Shown here one piece after another: positions 25,167-36,021 of a DNA stretch of 64,000 nucleotides; position 1 is the first letter of the stretch, and every line of letters starts with the position of its first letter. The notes beneath the pieces are model-generated. The model worked only from the letters and a program-made list of their open reading frames with translations, was not told where the DNA came from and made no database searches. The stretch comes from Streptomyces misionensis. Its GTDB lineage: Bacteria; Actinomycetota; Actinomycetes; Streptomycetales; Streptomycetaceae. The DNA is taken from assembly GCF_900104815.1 (NCBI RefSeq), contig NZ_FNTD01000004.1, forward strand, positions 7,687,001-7,751,000, read 5' to 3'. The translations under genes were made by a program, and so were the position numbers.

Positions 25167-26216
25167 ATGGTGACGGGCAGAAGCGTGATGGCTGCGGGCG
25201 GGGGGCGCGGCGGCCGGCCGACGCTGGAGATGGTCGCCGCGCGGGCCGGTGTCGGACGGGGCACGGTGTCCCGGGTGGTCAACGGTTCTCCGCATGTCAG
25301 CGCCCAGGCGCGGGCGGCGGTGGAGGCGGCGATCGCGGAGCTGGGGTACGTGCCCAACCGTGCGGCCCGGGCGCTGGCCGCCGACCGCACGGACGCGGTG
25401 GCCCTCGTCATCCCCGAGTCGGAGACCCGGCTCGGCGCCGAGCCGTACTTCCTGGACATCGTGCGCGGTGTGAGCACCGAACTGGCTGACACGGACATGC
25501 AGTTGCTGCTCACCCTCATCCGCACGCCCCGCGAACGACAGCGCCTCGCCCAGCACTTGGAGGCCCGCCGGGTCGACGGCGTGCTGCTGGTGTCGGTGCA
25601 CGAGGACGACCCGCTGCCCAGCCTGCTGGAACGGCTCCAGGTGCCCACGGTGCTCAACGGCCGCCGCTCGGAGCGCGAATGGATGTCCTACGTCGACGCC
25701 GACAACGTCGGCGGCGCGCGGTCGGCGGCGGAACACCTGCTCGCCCTCGGCCGGCGGAGCGTCGCCACCATCACCGGGCCCCTGGACATGTACGTCGCCC
25801 GGTGCCGGCTCGACGGATACACCCAGGCCGTGGAGGCCGCCGGTCTCGGCCGTGGCCCCTCGCTGGTCGCCCACGGCGACTTCACGGAGGAGGGCGGCCG
25901 CGCGGCCATGCGGGCCCTGCTGGAGCGGCACCCCGGCATCGACGCCGTGTTCGCCGCCTCGGACGTGATGGCCAGCGGCGCCCTGCACGTGCTGCGCCAG
26001 TCGGGGCGGCGCGTGCCCGAGGACGTGGCGCTGGTCGGCTTCGACGACTCGGCGGTGGCCCGGCACGCGGACCCGCCGCTCACCAGCGTGCGCCAGCCGA
26101 CCGAGGACATGGGCCGCACCATGGCCCGGGTGCTGCTGGAGCAGATCGAGTCCCGCACCGGCCCCCGGCGCCATGTGGTGCTGTCGACGGAACTGGTGCG
26201 GCGCGAGTCCGCGTGA
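25167..26216 (+). CDS. cebR-like: LacI family repressor, CebR-like (cello-oligosaccharide sensor)
   Basis: 349 residues from ATG 25167; ATG 25188 is also possible because the ribosome sites are weak. The DNA-binding headpiece reads PTLEMVAARAGVGRGTVSRV, then VNGSPHVSAQARAAVEAAIA and ELGYVPNRAARALA (the hinge helix), followed by a periplasmic-binding-protein-like effector domain ending VVLSTELVRRESA. The headpiece is close to CebR of Streptomyces, which represses cellulase and cebEFG-bglC genes and is released by cellobiose/cellotriose. The matching 14-bp operator occurs upstream of this gene (twice) and upstream of the cellulase genes that follow. No cebEFG transporter or beta-glucosidase is in the window, so this may be a second CebR paralogue dedicated to the cellulases. 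Confidence 0.85.
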   Translation: MVTGRSVMAAGGGRGGRPTLEMVAARAGVGRGTVSRVVNGSPHVSAQARAAVEAAIAELGYVPNRAARALAADRTDAVALVIPESETRLGAEPYFLDIVRGVSTELADTDMQLLLTLIRTPRERQRLAQHLEARRVDGVLLVSVHEDDPLPSLLERLQVPTVLNGRRSEREWMSYVDADNVGGARSAAEHLLALGRRSVATITGPLDMYVARCRLDGYTQAVEAAGLGRGPSLVAHGDFTEEGGRAAMRALLERHPGIDAVFAASDVMASGALHVLRQSGRRVPEDVALVGFDDSAVARHADPPLTSVRQPTEDMGRTMARVLLEQIESRTGPRRHVVLSTELVRRESA

Positions 26217-26985
26217 GACCGCGGGCCGGAAGGCCCCGGCCGTCGCGCGCCAGGTCCGGGAAGCTTGGGCGTGCCCCGTGGCGAGATGCTTCGGAGCCCC
26301 GGCCCGCGTGGTGACCCGCGCGGGGATCCGATCGCCCGGCGAGCAGATCGGGCCGGGCGCCACCGGCTTCTGCCGCCCTCGCCCGTCGCGCTGTCGCCGC
26401 GGCCATGACCGGCCGGTACGGGGACGCGGCGCCCGCCACGGCCGTCCATGACCTGTCCCACCAGGTGCCGCCCAGCGCGTCCGCCGGCAGCCGCGCCCGC
26501 GCGCCCCCGGGCGAGGCGCAGTCCGACGGCCGGACCCGTGCGATCGCCAGGCGGTGGGACGCCAGGAGGCCGAACCGGAGATCTCCTGTGCCGCCGCGAT
26601 CGACTGCGGCCTCGGTGCGGCGGGACGAAGCACAACCGTGGAACCGGCCATGTTCGTCCTCGCGGTGGGGACGTTCAGGCGTACCCGGGCGCCCCTGCCC
26701 CCGGCCTCGCGCGGTCCGGCACGCCCGGCAGCCGGCCGTGCGGAGCCGTGTGCAAGTGCCGGATGGCGGTTTTTGCGCCCTCCTTTCGCCGTCGCGCACC
26801 GGTCGAGCCCTCGACGGCCCGGCGCGCGGATCCGGTCGTGGCGCACCGTCCCCGGGTGCATCGCCGCCGGATGCGGCGAGTTCGCCGTCGTTCCGGGCGC
26901 CGGTGACCGACGAGTAGGCGTGCGGCGCCCCGTCGGCGTTAGGGCGACATGAACACGCCATTGCGCTCACGTTTCGCCCGGCCCC
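26217..26985. other. Gene-free stretch before the cellulase operon, about 770 bp
   Basis: Open frames on both strands are short or Arg/Pro-rich and match nothing I know; none has a good ribosome site. A weak GGCCGG...CCGGCC hairpin just after the LacI gene may be its terminator. The region could be decayed coding DNA or a long upstream regulatory region. Confidence 0.4.
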
Positions 26986-27038
26986 TTCACAGCGGTGTTT
27001 CGAGTTGTTACTTTCCTCACTTGCTGGGAGCGCTCCCA
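26986..27038 (+). promoter_or_regulatory. Cellulase operon promoter with CebR box
   Basis: A -35 TTCACA (26986-26991), 17-base spacer and -10 TACTTT (27009-27014) are followed by TGGGAGCGCTCCCA (27025-27038), a perfect 14-bp palindrome identical to the box upstream of the LacI regulator. The box starts about 4 bases after the expected transcription start, a blocking position. Leader to the first gene is about 215 bases. Confidence 0.75.
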
Positions 27039-27181
27039 CGTTCAACATCCTGGAACCACGCCGGAGTTGACCACCGCGGCATCGAGTGGCGGAAGCCTCC
27101 GGTCCCTTCCGAGGATGCGGCGAGTCCCGGCGAGTACCACCGCACGCGCACCACACCGGAGCCCGCTCGGGCGACCGGTGA

Positions 27182-29215
<2,034 letters not shown>

Positions 29216-29283
29216 TCTTCCCCCTGAAGGCGGCGCGTCGGTGTGCAGCCGTGCGCCAAAACACCCCACGGAAGGAAACACCG

Positions 29284-31425
29284 GTGAAGAAGCATCCCCC
29301 CAGATCGCGTCTCACCCGCGGTCTCGCGGTGGTCTCGGCGCTCGCGCTGAGCTCCGCGCTAGCCATGACGCTCAACGCGCCCACCGCTTCGGCGGCCACC
29401 CGGGTGGACAACCCCTATGTGGGCGCGAAGGGTTATGTGAACCCGGAGTGGTCCAGCGAGGCCGCGGCGGAGCCCGGCGGCAGCGCGGTCGCCAACACAC
29501 CGACCGCCGTGTGGCTGGACAGCATCTCGACCATCTCGGGCACCAGCGGCAAGATGGGGTTGCGCGACCACCTGGACAAGGCGGTGTCGCAGGGCGCCAA
29601 CCTGATCACGCTGGTCATCTACGACCTGCCCGGCCGGGACTGCTCCGCCCTCGCCTCCAACGGCGAGCTGGGCCCGACCGACATCGGGCGGTACGAGACC
29701 GAGTACATCGACCCGATCGCCAAGATCCTCGCCGACCCGGCCTACGCCAATCTGCGGATCGTCAACGTCATCGAGCCCGACTCGCTGCCGAACATCGTCA
29801 CCAACGCGGGCGGCAGCGCCGGGTCGACGACCCAGTGCGAGACCATGAAGGCGAACGGCAACTACGAGACCGGCGTGGGCTACGCGCTCAACCACCTGGG
29901 CGCGATCCCGAACGTGTACAACTACATCGACGCGGGACACCACGGCTGGCTGGGCTGGGACACCAACCTCGGCCCCGCCGTGGACGAGTTCTACAAGGCC
30001 GCGAACACCGCCGGCGCCACCGTCAACGACGTGCAGGGCTTCATCACCAACACGGCCAACTACTCGGCGACGGTCGAGCCGTACTTCAAGGTGAGCGACA
30101 ACGTCAACGGCACGACGGTGCGCCAGTCCAAGTGGGTGGACTGGAACCAGTACGTCGACGAGCAGTCGTACGCCCAGGCGCTGCGCACCGCCCTGGTGGC
30201 GAAGGGCTTCGACTCCGGTATCGGGATGCTGATCGACACCTCCCGCAACGGCTGGGGCGGCTCCGCCCGGCCGACCGGCCCCGGCCCGACGACCTCCGTG
30301 GACAACTACGTCAACGGCGGCCGGATCGACCGCCGTCTCCACACCGGCAACTGGTGCAACCAGAGCGGTGCGGGACTCGGCGAGCGGCCGACCGCGGCGC
30401 CCGCCTCCGGGATCGACGCCTACGTGTGGGTCAAGCCGCCGGGGGAGTCGGACGGTTCGAGCCAGCCCGTCGACAACAACGAGGGCAAGGGCTTCGACCA
30501 GATGTGTGACCCCACCTACGGGGGCAACGCCCGCAACGGCAACAACCCGACCGGCGCCCTGCCGAACGCGCCGGTGGCCGGCCACTGGTTCTCCGCCCAG
30601 TTCCAGCAACTGCTGCAGAACGCCTACCCGCCCGTCTCCGGCGGCGGCAACCCGCCCGGTGGCGGCTCGGACACCACGGCGCCCTCCGCGCCGACGGGTC
30701 TGACGGTGTCCGGGACGACCAGTTCGAGCGTGTCGCTGAAGTGGACCGCGTCCACGGACAACGTGGGGGTCACCGGTTACGACGTGTACCGGGGGTCCAC
30801 GAAGGTGGGCAGCACCACGTCCACGTCCTACACCGACTCCGGGCTCACGGCGTCGACGTCGTACTCGTACACGGTGAAGGCGAAGGACGCGGCGGGCAAT
30901 GTGTCGGCGGCGTCGAGCGCGGTGACGGCGACCACGGCGGCGTCCGGTGGTGGTGGCACCCCGGGCACGGGTGCGGTGAAGGTGCAGTACAAGAACAACG
31001 ACAGCGCCCCCGGCGACAACCAGATCAAGCCGGGCCTCAAGGTGGTCAACACCGGTAGCAGCGCGGTGGACCTGTCGAAGGTGACCATCCGCTACTACTT
31101 CACCAGTGACGGCGGCGCCTCCACCTTCACCACGTCGTGCGACTACGCGGCGGTCGGCTGCTCGAACGTCACGCAGAAGGTCGTGGCCCTGTCCTCGCCG
31201 AAGGCGGGCGCGGACCACTACGTGGAGATCGGGTTCACCTCCGGCGCCGGGAGCCTTGCCGCGGGCGCGTCGACCGGTGACATCCAGGCCCGGATCAACA
31301 AGAGCGACTGGTCGAACTTCAGCGAGTCCGACGACTACAGCTACGCGACCAACACCGCGTACGCCGACGCCAGCAAGGTGACGGTGTACGTGAGCGGCAC
31401 CCTCGCGGGCGGCGTCGAGCCGTAA
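29284..31425 (+). CDS. Exo-cellobiohydrolase, GH6 (Cel6B type) with FnIII and CBM3
   Basis: 713 residues from GTG 29284 (GGAAGGAAA site); an upstream frame start at 29251 is not used. Sec signal 1-38 ending SASAA. GH6 catalytic domain about 40-452, with YDLPGRDCSA (Asp119) and VIEPDSLPN (Asp166) as the family signatures, and long insertions typical of the bacterial Cel6B exo-enzymes that release cellobiose from the non-reducing end. FnIII about 463-552 and CBM3 about 562-713. It starts 68 bases after the GH5 gene with no promoter seen between. Complements GH48, which works from the other chain end. Confidence 0.93.
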   Translation: MKKHPPRSRLTRGLAVVSALALSSALAMTLNAPTASAATRVDNPYVGAKGYVNPEWSSEAAAEPGGSAVANTPTAVWLDSISTISGTSGKMGLRDHLDKAVSQGANLITLVIYDLPGRDCSALASNGELGPTDIGRYETEYIDPIAKILADPAYANLRIVNVIEPDSLPNIVTNAGGSAGSTTQCETMKANGNYETGVGYALNHLGAIPNVYNYIDAGHHGWLGWDTNLGPAVDEFYKAANTAGATVNDVQGFITNTANYSATVEPYFKVSDNVNGTTVRQSKWVDWNQYVDEQSYAQALRTALVAKGFDSGIGMLIDTSRNGWGGSARPTGPGPTTSVDNYVNGGRIDRRLHTGNWCNQSGAGLGERPTAAPASGIDAYVWVKPPGESDGSSQPVDNNEGKGFDQMCDPTYGGNARNGNNPTGALPNAPVAGHWFSAQFQQLLQNAYPPVSGGGNPPGGGSDTTAPSAPTGLTVSGTTSSSVSLKWTASTDNVGVTGYDVYRGSTKVGSTTSTSYTDSGLTASTSYSYTVKAKDAAGNVSAASSAVTATTAASGGGGTPGTGAVKVQYKNNDSAPGDNQIKPGLKVVNTGSSAVDLSKVTIRYYFTSDGGASTFTTSCDYAAVGCSNVTQKVVALSSPKAGADHYVEIGFTSGAGSLAAGASTGDIQARINKSDWSNFSESDDYSYATNTAYADASKVTVYVSGTLAGGVEP
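30641..31425 (+). repeat. FnIII-CBM3 module, copy 2 (in GH6)
   Basis: Same linker-FnIII-CBM3 unit as copy 1. Protein is nearly identical in FnIII (TASTSYS instead of SASTSYS). The CBM3 carries the SNVTQK / YVEIGF version shared with the GH10 copy. Confidence 0.9.
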
Positions 31426-31493
31426 ACCGAGGCAACCGCGAAGCAACCCGGCCGCCCCGCCCCGCCCGCCCCGCTCCGGGCCGCGGCCGGGTC

Positions 31494-31533
31494 CCGGAGC
31501 ATGGCGCCCATCAGGGGTGGCGCCATGCTCCGG
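31494..31533 (+). terminator. 15-bp stem hairpin between GH6 and GH48 genes
   Basis: CCGGAGCATGGCGCC, a 10-base loop, then GGCGCCATGCTCCGG: a perfect 15-bp stem in the 185-bp gap. No U-run. It may be a full or partial terminator, or an mRNA-stabilising processing structure inside the operon. No promoter is evident between it and GH48 (start 31611), which has a TTGAGGAG ribosome site. Confidence 0.65.
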
Positions 31534-31610
31534 CTCCCTCCGCTCCCGCCGGACCGTCTCCCCGAACTCCCGCGTCCGGCGGATCCCCCCGATTCCCTTG
31601 AGGAGAAACC

Positions 31611-34415
31611 ATGTCCGCCTCCGGCATATCCCGCAGGCGATTCGCCGCCGCGGTCGGCGGAGCCCTGCTCGGGGCGGCCGTCTCGCCCACGCTCGCCAGC
31701 GCGACGCCCTCCGCGAAGGCCGCCACGTCCCCGACGGCCGTCGCCGACGACCCGTACACCACGGCCTTTCTGACCCAGTACAAGAAGATCAAGGACCCGG
31801 CGAACGGCTACTTCAGCCCCGACGGCATCCCGTACCACTGCGTGGAGACACTGATCGTCGAGGCCCCCGACCACGGCCACCAGACCACCTCGGAGGCGTT
31901 CAGCTACTGGTTCTGGCTGGAGGCCACCTACGGCCGGGTGACCGCCGACTGGACGCCGTTCAACAACGCCTGGGCCACGGCCGAGAAGTACATCATCCCC
32001 ACCCACAACGACCAGCCGAGCAACGGCTCCTACAACGCGGCCAGCCCGGCGACCTACATCCCCGAGTGGCCGGACGTCAACAAGTACCCCTCCGCACTGG
32101 ACAGTTCGGTCACCTCCGGCCAGGATCCGATCGCGAGCGAGCTGAACTCCGCCTACGGCACCCCGGACATCTACGGGATGCACTGGCTGCTGGACGTCGA
32201 CAACGTCTACGGCTACGGCAACACCCCGGGCACCGGGGCGGAGAACGGGCCGACCGCGTCGGGACCGTCGTACATCAACAGCTATCAGCGCGGCGCCCAG
32301 GAGTCGGTGTGGGAGACCATCCCGCAGCCGACGACCGACCTGTTCAAGTACGGCGGGACGAACGGCTACCTCGACCTGTTCGTCAAGGACAGCGCCTACT
32401 CCCAGCAGTGGAAGTACACCAACGCCCCCGACGCCGACGCCCGCGCGGTGCAGGCGGCGTACTGGGCCTTCCGGTGGGCCACCGCCCAGGGCAACCAGTC
32501 GGCGATCTCCGCCTCCGTCGCCAAGGCCGCCAAGATGGGCGACTACCTGCGGTACGCCCTGTTCGACAAGTACTTCAAGAAGATCGGCAACTGCACCGAC
32601 CCGAAGAGCTGTGCCGCCGGCACCGGGCGGGACTCCGAGCACTACCTGCTGGCCTGGTACTACGCCTGGGGCGGTGCGGAACCGGGCGGCGGCTGGGCCT
32701 GGCGGATCGGCGACGGCAGCGCCCACCAGGGCTACCAGAACCCGCTCGCCGCCTGGGCGCTGGCCAACGTGCCGAGCCTCACCCCGAAGTCGCCCACCGC
32801 CAAGAGCGACTGGTCCACCAGCCTCCAGCGCCAACTGGAGTTCTACCAGTGGCTGCAGTCCGCCGAGGGCGCCATCGCGGGCGGCGCGACCAACAGCTGG
32901 AACGGGCAGTACGGCACCCCGCCGGCGGGCACCCCGACGTTCTACGGCATGGCCTACGACTGGCAGCCGGTCTACCACGACCCGCCGAGCAACAACTGGT
33001 TCGGCTTCCAGTGCTGGTCGCTGGAGCGCGTCGCGGAGTACTACTACGTGACCGGCAACGCCACCGCGAAGGCCGTCCTCGACAAGTGGGTGGCCTGGGC
33101 CATCTCCGAGACCACGGTCACCGCCACCGACTTCAAGATCCCGGGCACCCTGAACTGGAGCGGACAGCCGGACACCTGGAACCCGAGCAGCCCGTCCGGC
33201 AACAAGAGCCTGCACGTGACGGTCGTGGACCACGGCAACGACACCGGGGTGGCCGCCGCCTACGTCAAGACGCTCACCTACTACGCGGCCAAGTCCGGTG
33301 ACACCGCCTCCGCCGCCCTCGCCAAGAAGCTGCTGGACGCGATGGCGACCCTCGCCGACGCCAAGGGCATCACCACACCGGAGACCCGCACGGACTACAG
33401 CCGGTTCGGCGATCCGGTCTACGTGCCGTCCGGCTGGTCGGGCAAGATGCCCAATGGCGACCCGGTCAACGCCAACTCCACGTTCCTCTCCATTCGCACC
33501 TGGTACAAGAAGGACCCGGACTGGCCCAAGGTCCAGGCGTATCTGGACGGCGGGGCGGCGCCCACCTTCGTCTACCACCGCTTCTGGGCGCAGGCCGACA
33601 TCGCCATGGCGTACGCCGTGTACGCCGAGCTGATCGTCGGCACCGGGGGAGGCGGCGGCACCGGTGACACCACCCCGCCGACCGTTCCGACGAACCTCGC
33701 GGTTGCGGCGACCACGGACACCAGCGTCTCGCTGACCTGGACGGCGTCCACGGACGACGTGGGCGTGGCCGGCTACGACATCTACCGGGGCACGACCCTG
33801 GCCGGCAGCGCGGTCACCACCTCGTTCACCGACTCGGGGCTCAAGGCGGCGACGGCGTACTCCTACACGGTCCGGGCGAAGGACGCCGCGGGCAACGTCT
33901 CGGCGGCCTCCGGCGCGGTCACCGCCACCACCAAGGCCGGTTCCGGCGGCAACCCCACCGGGGCGGTCAAGGTGCAGTACAAGAACAACGACTCGGCGCC
34001 GGGCGACAACCAGATCAAGCCGGGCCTGAAGGTGATCAACACCGGTACGAGCCCGTTGTCCCTGTCCGCCGTCACCCTGCGCTACTGGTTCACCGGCGAG
34101 AGCGGCGCGAGCACCTACGGCACCTGGTGCGACTACGCGGCGGTCGGCGCCTCCAACGTCACCCAGAAGGTGGTCGCCGTCTCCTCGCCGAAGGCGGGCG
34201 CGGACCACTACCTGGAGGTCGGGTTCACCTCCGGCGCCGGGAGCCTCGCCGCGGGCGCGTCGAGCGGTGACGTCCAGTGCCGGATCGCCAAGAGCGACTG
34301 GTCGAACTTCAGCGAGAGCGACGACTACAGCTACGGCAGGAACACCGCCTACACGGACGCCGGCAAGGTGACCGCGTACGTCAACGGAACCCTCGCCTGG
34401 GGCACCGAGCCCTGA
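31611..34415 (+). CDS. Processive exoglucanase, GH48 with FnIII and CBM3
   Basis: 934 residues. The N-terminal [11 protein letters not shown] is a twin-arginine signal, unlike the Sec signals of its neighbours; cleavage near ASA-TPS. GH48 domain about 45-675 with hallmark stretches [20 protein letters not shown], then [20 protein letters not shown] and [20 protein letters not shown]48 enzymes act processively from the reducing end and are the key exo-enzymes of bacterial cellulolytic systems. FnIII (about 685-775) and CBM3 (about 782-934) are the most diverged of the five copies. The next gene begins 27 bases after the stop. Confidence 0.94.
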   Translation: MSASGISRRRFAAAVGGALLGAAVSPTLASATPSAKAATSPTAVADDPYTTAFLTQYKKIKDPANGYFSPDGIPYHCVETLIVEAPDHGHQTTSEAFSYWFWLEATYGRVTADWTPFNNAWATAEKYIIPTHNDQPSNGSYNAASPATYIPEWPDVNKYPSALDSSVTSGQDPIASELNSAYGTPDIYGMHWLLDVDNVYGYGNTPGTGAENGPTASGPSYINSYQRGAQESVWETIPQPTTDLFKYGGTNGYLDLFVKDSAYSQQWKYTNAPDADARAVQAAYWAFRWATAQGNQSAISASVAKAAKMGDYLRYALFDKYFKKIGNCTDPKSCAAGTGRDSEHYLLAWYYAWGGAEPGGGWAWRIGDGSAHQGYQNPLAAWALANVPSLTPKSPTAKSDWSTSLQRQLEFYQWLQSAEGAIAGGATNSWNGQYGTPPAGTPTFYGMAYDWQPVYHDPPSNNWFGFQCWSLERVAEYYYVTGNATAKAVLDKWVAWAISETTVTATDFKIPGTLNWSGQPDTWNPSSPSGNKSLHVTVVDHGNDTGVAAAYVKTLTYYAAKSGDTASAALAKKLLDAMATLADAKGITTPETRTDYSRFGDPVYVPSGWSGKMPNGDPVNANSTFLSIRTWYKKDPDWPKVQAYLDGGAAPTFVYHRFWAQADIAMAYAVYAELIVGTGGGGGTGDTTPPTVPTNLAVAATTDTSVSLTWTASTDDVGVAGYDIYRGTTLAGSAVTTSFTDSGLKAATAYSYTVRAKDAAGNVSAASGAVTATTKAGSGGNPTGAVKVQYKNNDSAPGDNQIKPGLKVINTGTSPLSLSAVTLRYWFTGESGASTYGTWCDYAAVGASNVTQKVVAVSSPKAGADHYLEVGFTSGAGSLAAGASSGDVQCRIAKSDWSNFSESDDYSYGRNTAYTDAGKVTAYVNGTLAWGTEP
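33640..34415 (+). repeat. FnIII-CBM3 module, copy 3 (in GH48), diverged
   Basis: Same order of domains, but FnIII reads [20 protein letters not shown] and the CBM3 has [20 protein letters not shown], so it lies clearly outside the near-identical group of the other four copies. Confidence 0.85.
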
Positions 34416-34442
34416 TCCGCCAAGGAAAGAAGGAGACCACAC

Positions 34443-36008
34443 ATGCTGTCATCGTGGAGACGGCTGCGCGCGGCCGCCTGGGCGGGCACCATGGCCGTCC
34501 TGCTGCTCGGTGCGCTCATGGCCGTCAGCCAGCCGGCGTCGGCCAGTACGACGACGGACTGCACGCAGTGGGGAACCACGTCCGTGCGGGGCGGGGAGTA
34601 CATCTACCAGCAGAACGAATGGAACTCGTCGGACACGCAGTGCGTGAGCGTCGACGACTCGACGGGCGCGTGGACCGTCACCCAGGCGAACCTCAGCGTG
34701 CCCACCAACGGCGCCCCGGCCACCTACCCGTCGATCTACAAGGGCTGCCACTGGGGCGCCTGCACCACCGGCAGCGGACTGCCCATCCAGGTCAGCCAGC
34801 TGGGCAGCTCGACCACCTCCTGGTCGACCACGCAGCCCGCGTCCGGTGCCTATGACGTCGCGTACGACCTCTGGTTCAACTCGACGCCGACCACGGACGA
34901 CCAGCCGGACGGCACCGAGGTGATGATCTGGCTCAACAGCCGCGGCGGCGTCCAGCCCTTCGGCAGCAAGACCGCCACCACGAACGTCGCCGGCCACGGC
35001 TGGGACGTGTGGACCGGCCAGCAGACCTCCTGGAAGATCATCTCCTACGTCCTCCAGGGCGGCGGCACCTCGTTCAGCAACCTCGACGTCAAGGCCCTGA
35101 TCGACGACGCGGTGGCGCGCGGCTCCATCAACCCCGCGCACTACCTGATCGACGCCGAGGCCGGCTTCGAGATCTGGCAGGGCGGCCAGGGCCTGGCCAG
35201 CAACAGCTTCTCGTTCTCCGCGAGCCAGAAGGGCTCCAGTGGCGGTTCGGACACGACGGCGCCGTCCGCGCCGACGGGTCTGGCGGTGTCGGGGACGACG
35301 AGTTCGAGTGTGTCGTTGAAGTGGACGGCGTCCACGGACAACGTGGGGGTCACGGGTTACGACGTGTACCGGGGCTCGACGAAGGTGGGCAGCACCACGT
35401 CCACGTCGTACACGGATTCGGGGCTGTCGGCGTCGACGTCGTACTCGTACACGGTGAAGGCGAAGGACGCGGCGGGCAATGTGTCGGCGGCGTCGAGCGC
35501 GGTGACGGCGACCACGGCGGCGTCCGGTGGTGGTGGCACTCCGGGTACGGGCGCGGTGAAGGTGCAGTACAAGAACAACGACAGCGCCCCCGGCGACAAC
35601 CAGATCAAGCCTGGCCTCAAGGTGGTCAACAGCGGCAGCAGCGCGGTGGACTTGTCGAAGGTGACCATCCGCTACTACTTCACCGGTGACAGCGGGTCGT
35701 CCTCCTTCACCACGTCGTGCGACTACGCGGCGGTCGGCTGCTCGAACCTGACGCAGAAGGTCGTGGCCCTGTCCTCGCCGAAGGCGGGCGCGGACCACTA
35801 CCTGGAGGTCGGGTTCACCTCCGGCGCGGGCAGCCTCGCGGCGGGTGCGTCGACCGGTGACATCCAGGCCCGGATCAACAAGAGCGACTGGTCGAACTTC
35901 AGCGAGTCCGACGACTACAGCTACGCCACCAACACCGCCTACGCCGACGCCACCAAGGTGACCGTGTACGTCAACGGCAGCCTCGCGGGCGGCACGGAAC
36001 CGAACTGA
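34443..36008 (+). CDS. Endo-beta-1,4-glucanase, GH12 with FnIII and CBM3
   Basis: 521 residues. Sec signal 1-36 (ending PASASTTT). GH12 beta-jelly-roll about 37-256: WGTTSVRGGEYIYQQNEWNS, Glu159 (nucleophile) in DGTEVMIWLN and Glu243 (acid/base) in AEAGFEIWQGG. FnIII about 269-358 and CBM3 about 369-521. AAGGAAAGAAGG ribosome site before ATG 34443, 27 bases after GH48. GH12 endoglucanases cut amorphous cellulose and some mixed-linked glucans. Confidence 0.93.
   Translation: MLSSWRRLRAAAWAGTMAVLLLGALMAVSQPASASTTTDCTQWGTTSVRGGEYIYQQNEWNSSDTQCVSVDDSTGAWTVTQANLSVPTNGAPATYPSIYKGCHWGACTTGSGLPIQVSQLGSSTTSWSTTQPASGAYDVAYDLWFNSTPTTDDQPDGTEVMIWLNSRGGVQPFGSKTATTNVAGHGWDVWTGQQTSWKIISYVLQGGGTSFSNLDVKALIDDAVARGSINPAHYLIDAEAGFEIWQGGQGLASNSFSFSASQKGSSGGSDTTAPSAPTGLAVSGTTSSSVSLKWTASTDNVGVTGYDVYRGSTKVGSTTSTSYTDSGLSASTSYSYTVKAKDAAGNVSAASSAVTATTAASGGGGTPGTGAVKVQYKNNDSAPGDNQIKPGLKVVNSGSSAVDLSKVTIRYYFTGDSGSSSFTTSCDYAAVGCSNLTQKVVALSSPKAGADHYLEVGFTSGAGSLAAGASTGDIQARINKSDWSNFSESDDYSYATNTAYADATKVTVYVNGSLAGGTEPN
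35241..36008 (+). repeat. FnIII-CBM3 module, copy 4 (in GH12)
   Basis: Linker is shorter (GSSGGSD instead of [11 protein letters not shown]). FnIII DNA is almost identical to copy 1, and the CBM3 has the same [11 protein letters not shown] / SNLTQK / YLEVGF version as copy 1. Confidence 0.9.
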
Positions 36009-36021
36009 CGAGGAGACAGCG

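Noticed and set aside
25161..26861. A 566-residue minus-strand frame
   Set aside because: It is antisense to the LacI gene and then enters a low-quality region; no known motif.
29359..31446. Long minus-strand frames opposite the cellulases (similar ones at 31341-34442, 34449-36146 and 35971-38544)
   Set aside because: Mirror images of highly GC3-biased real genes. Their mutual similarity comes from the repeated FnIII-CBM3 DNA on the other strand.
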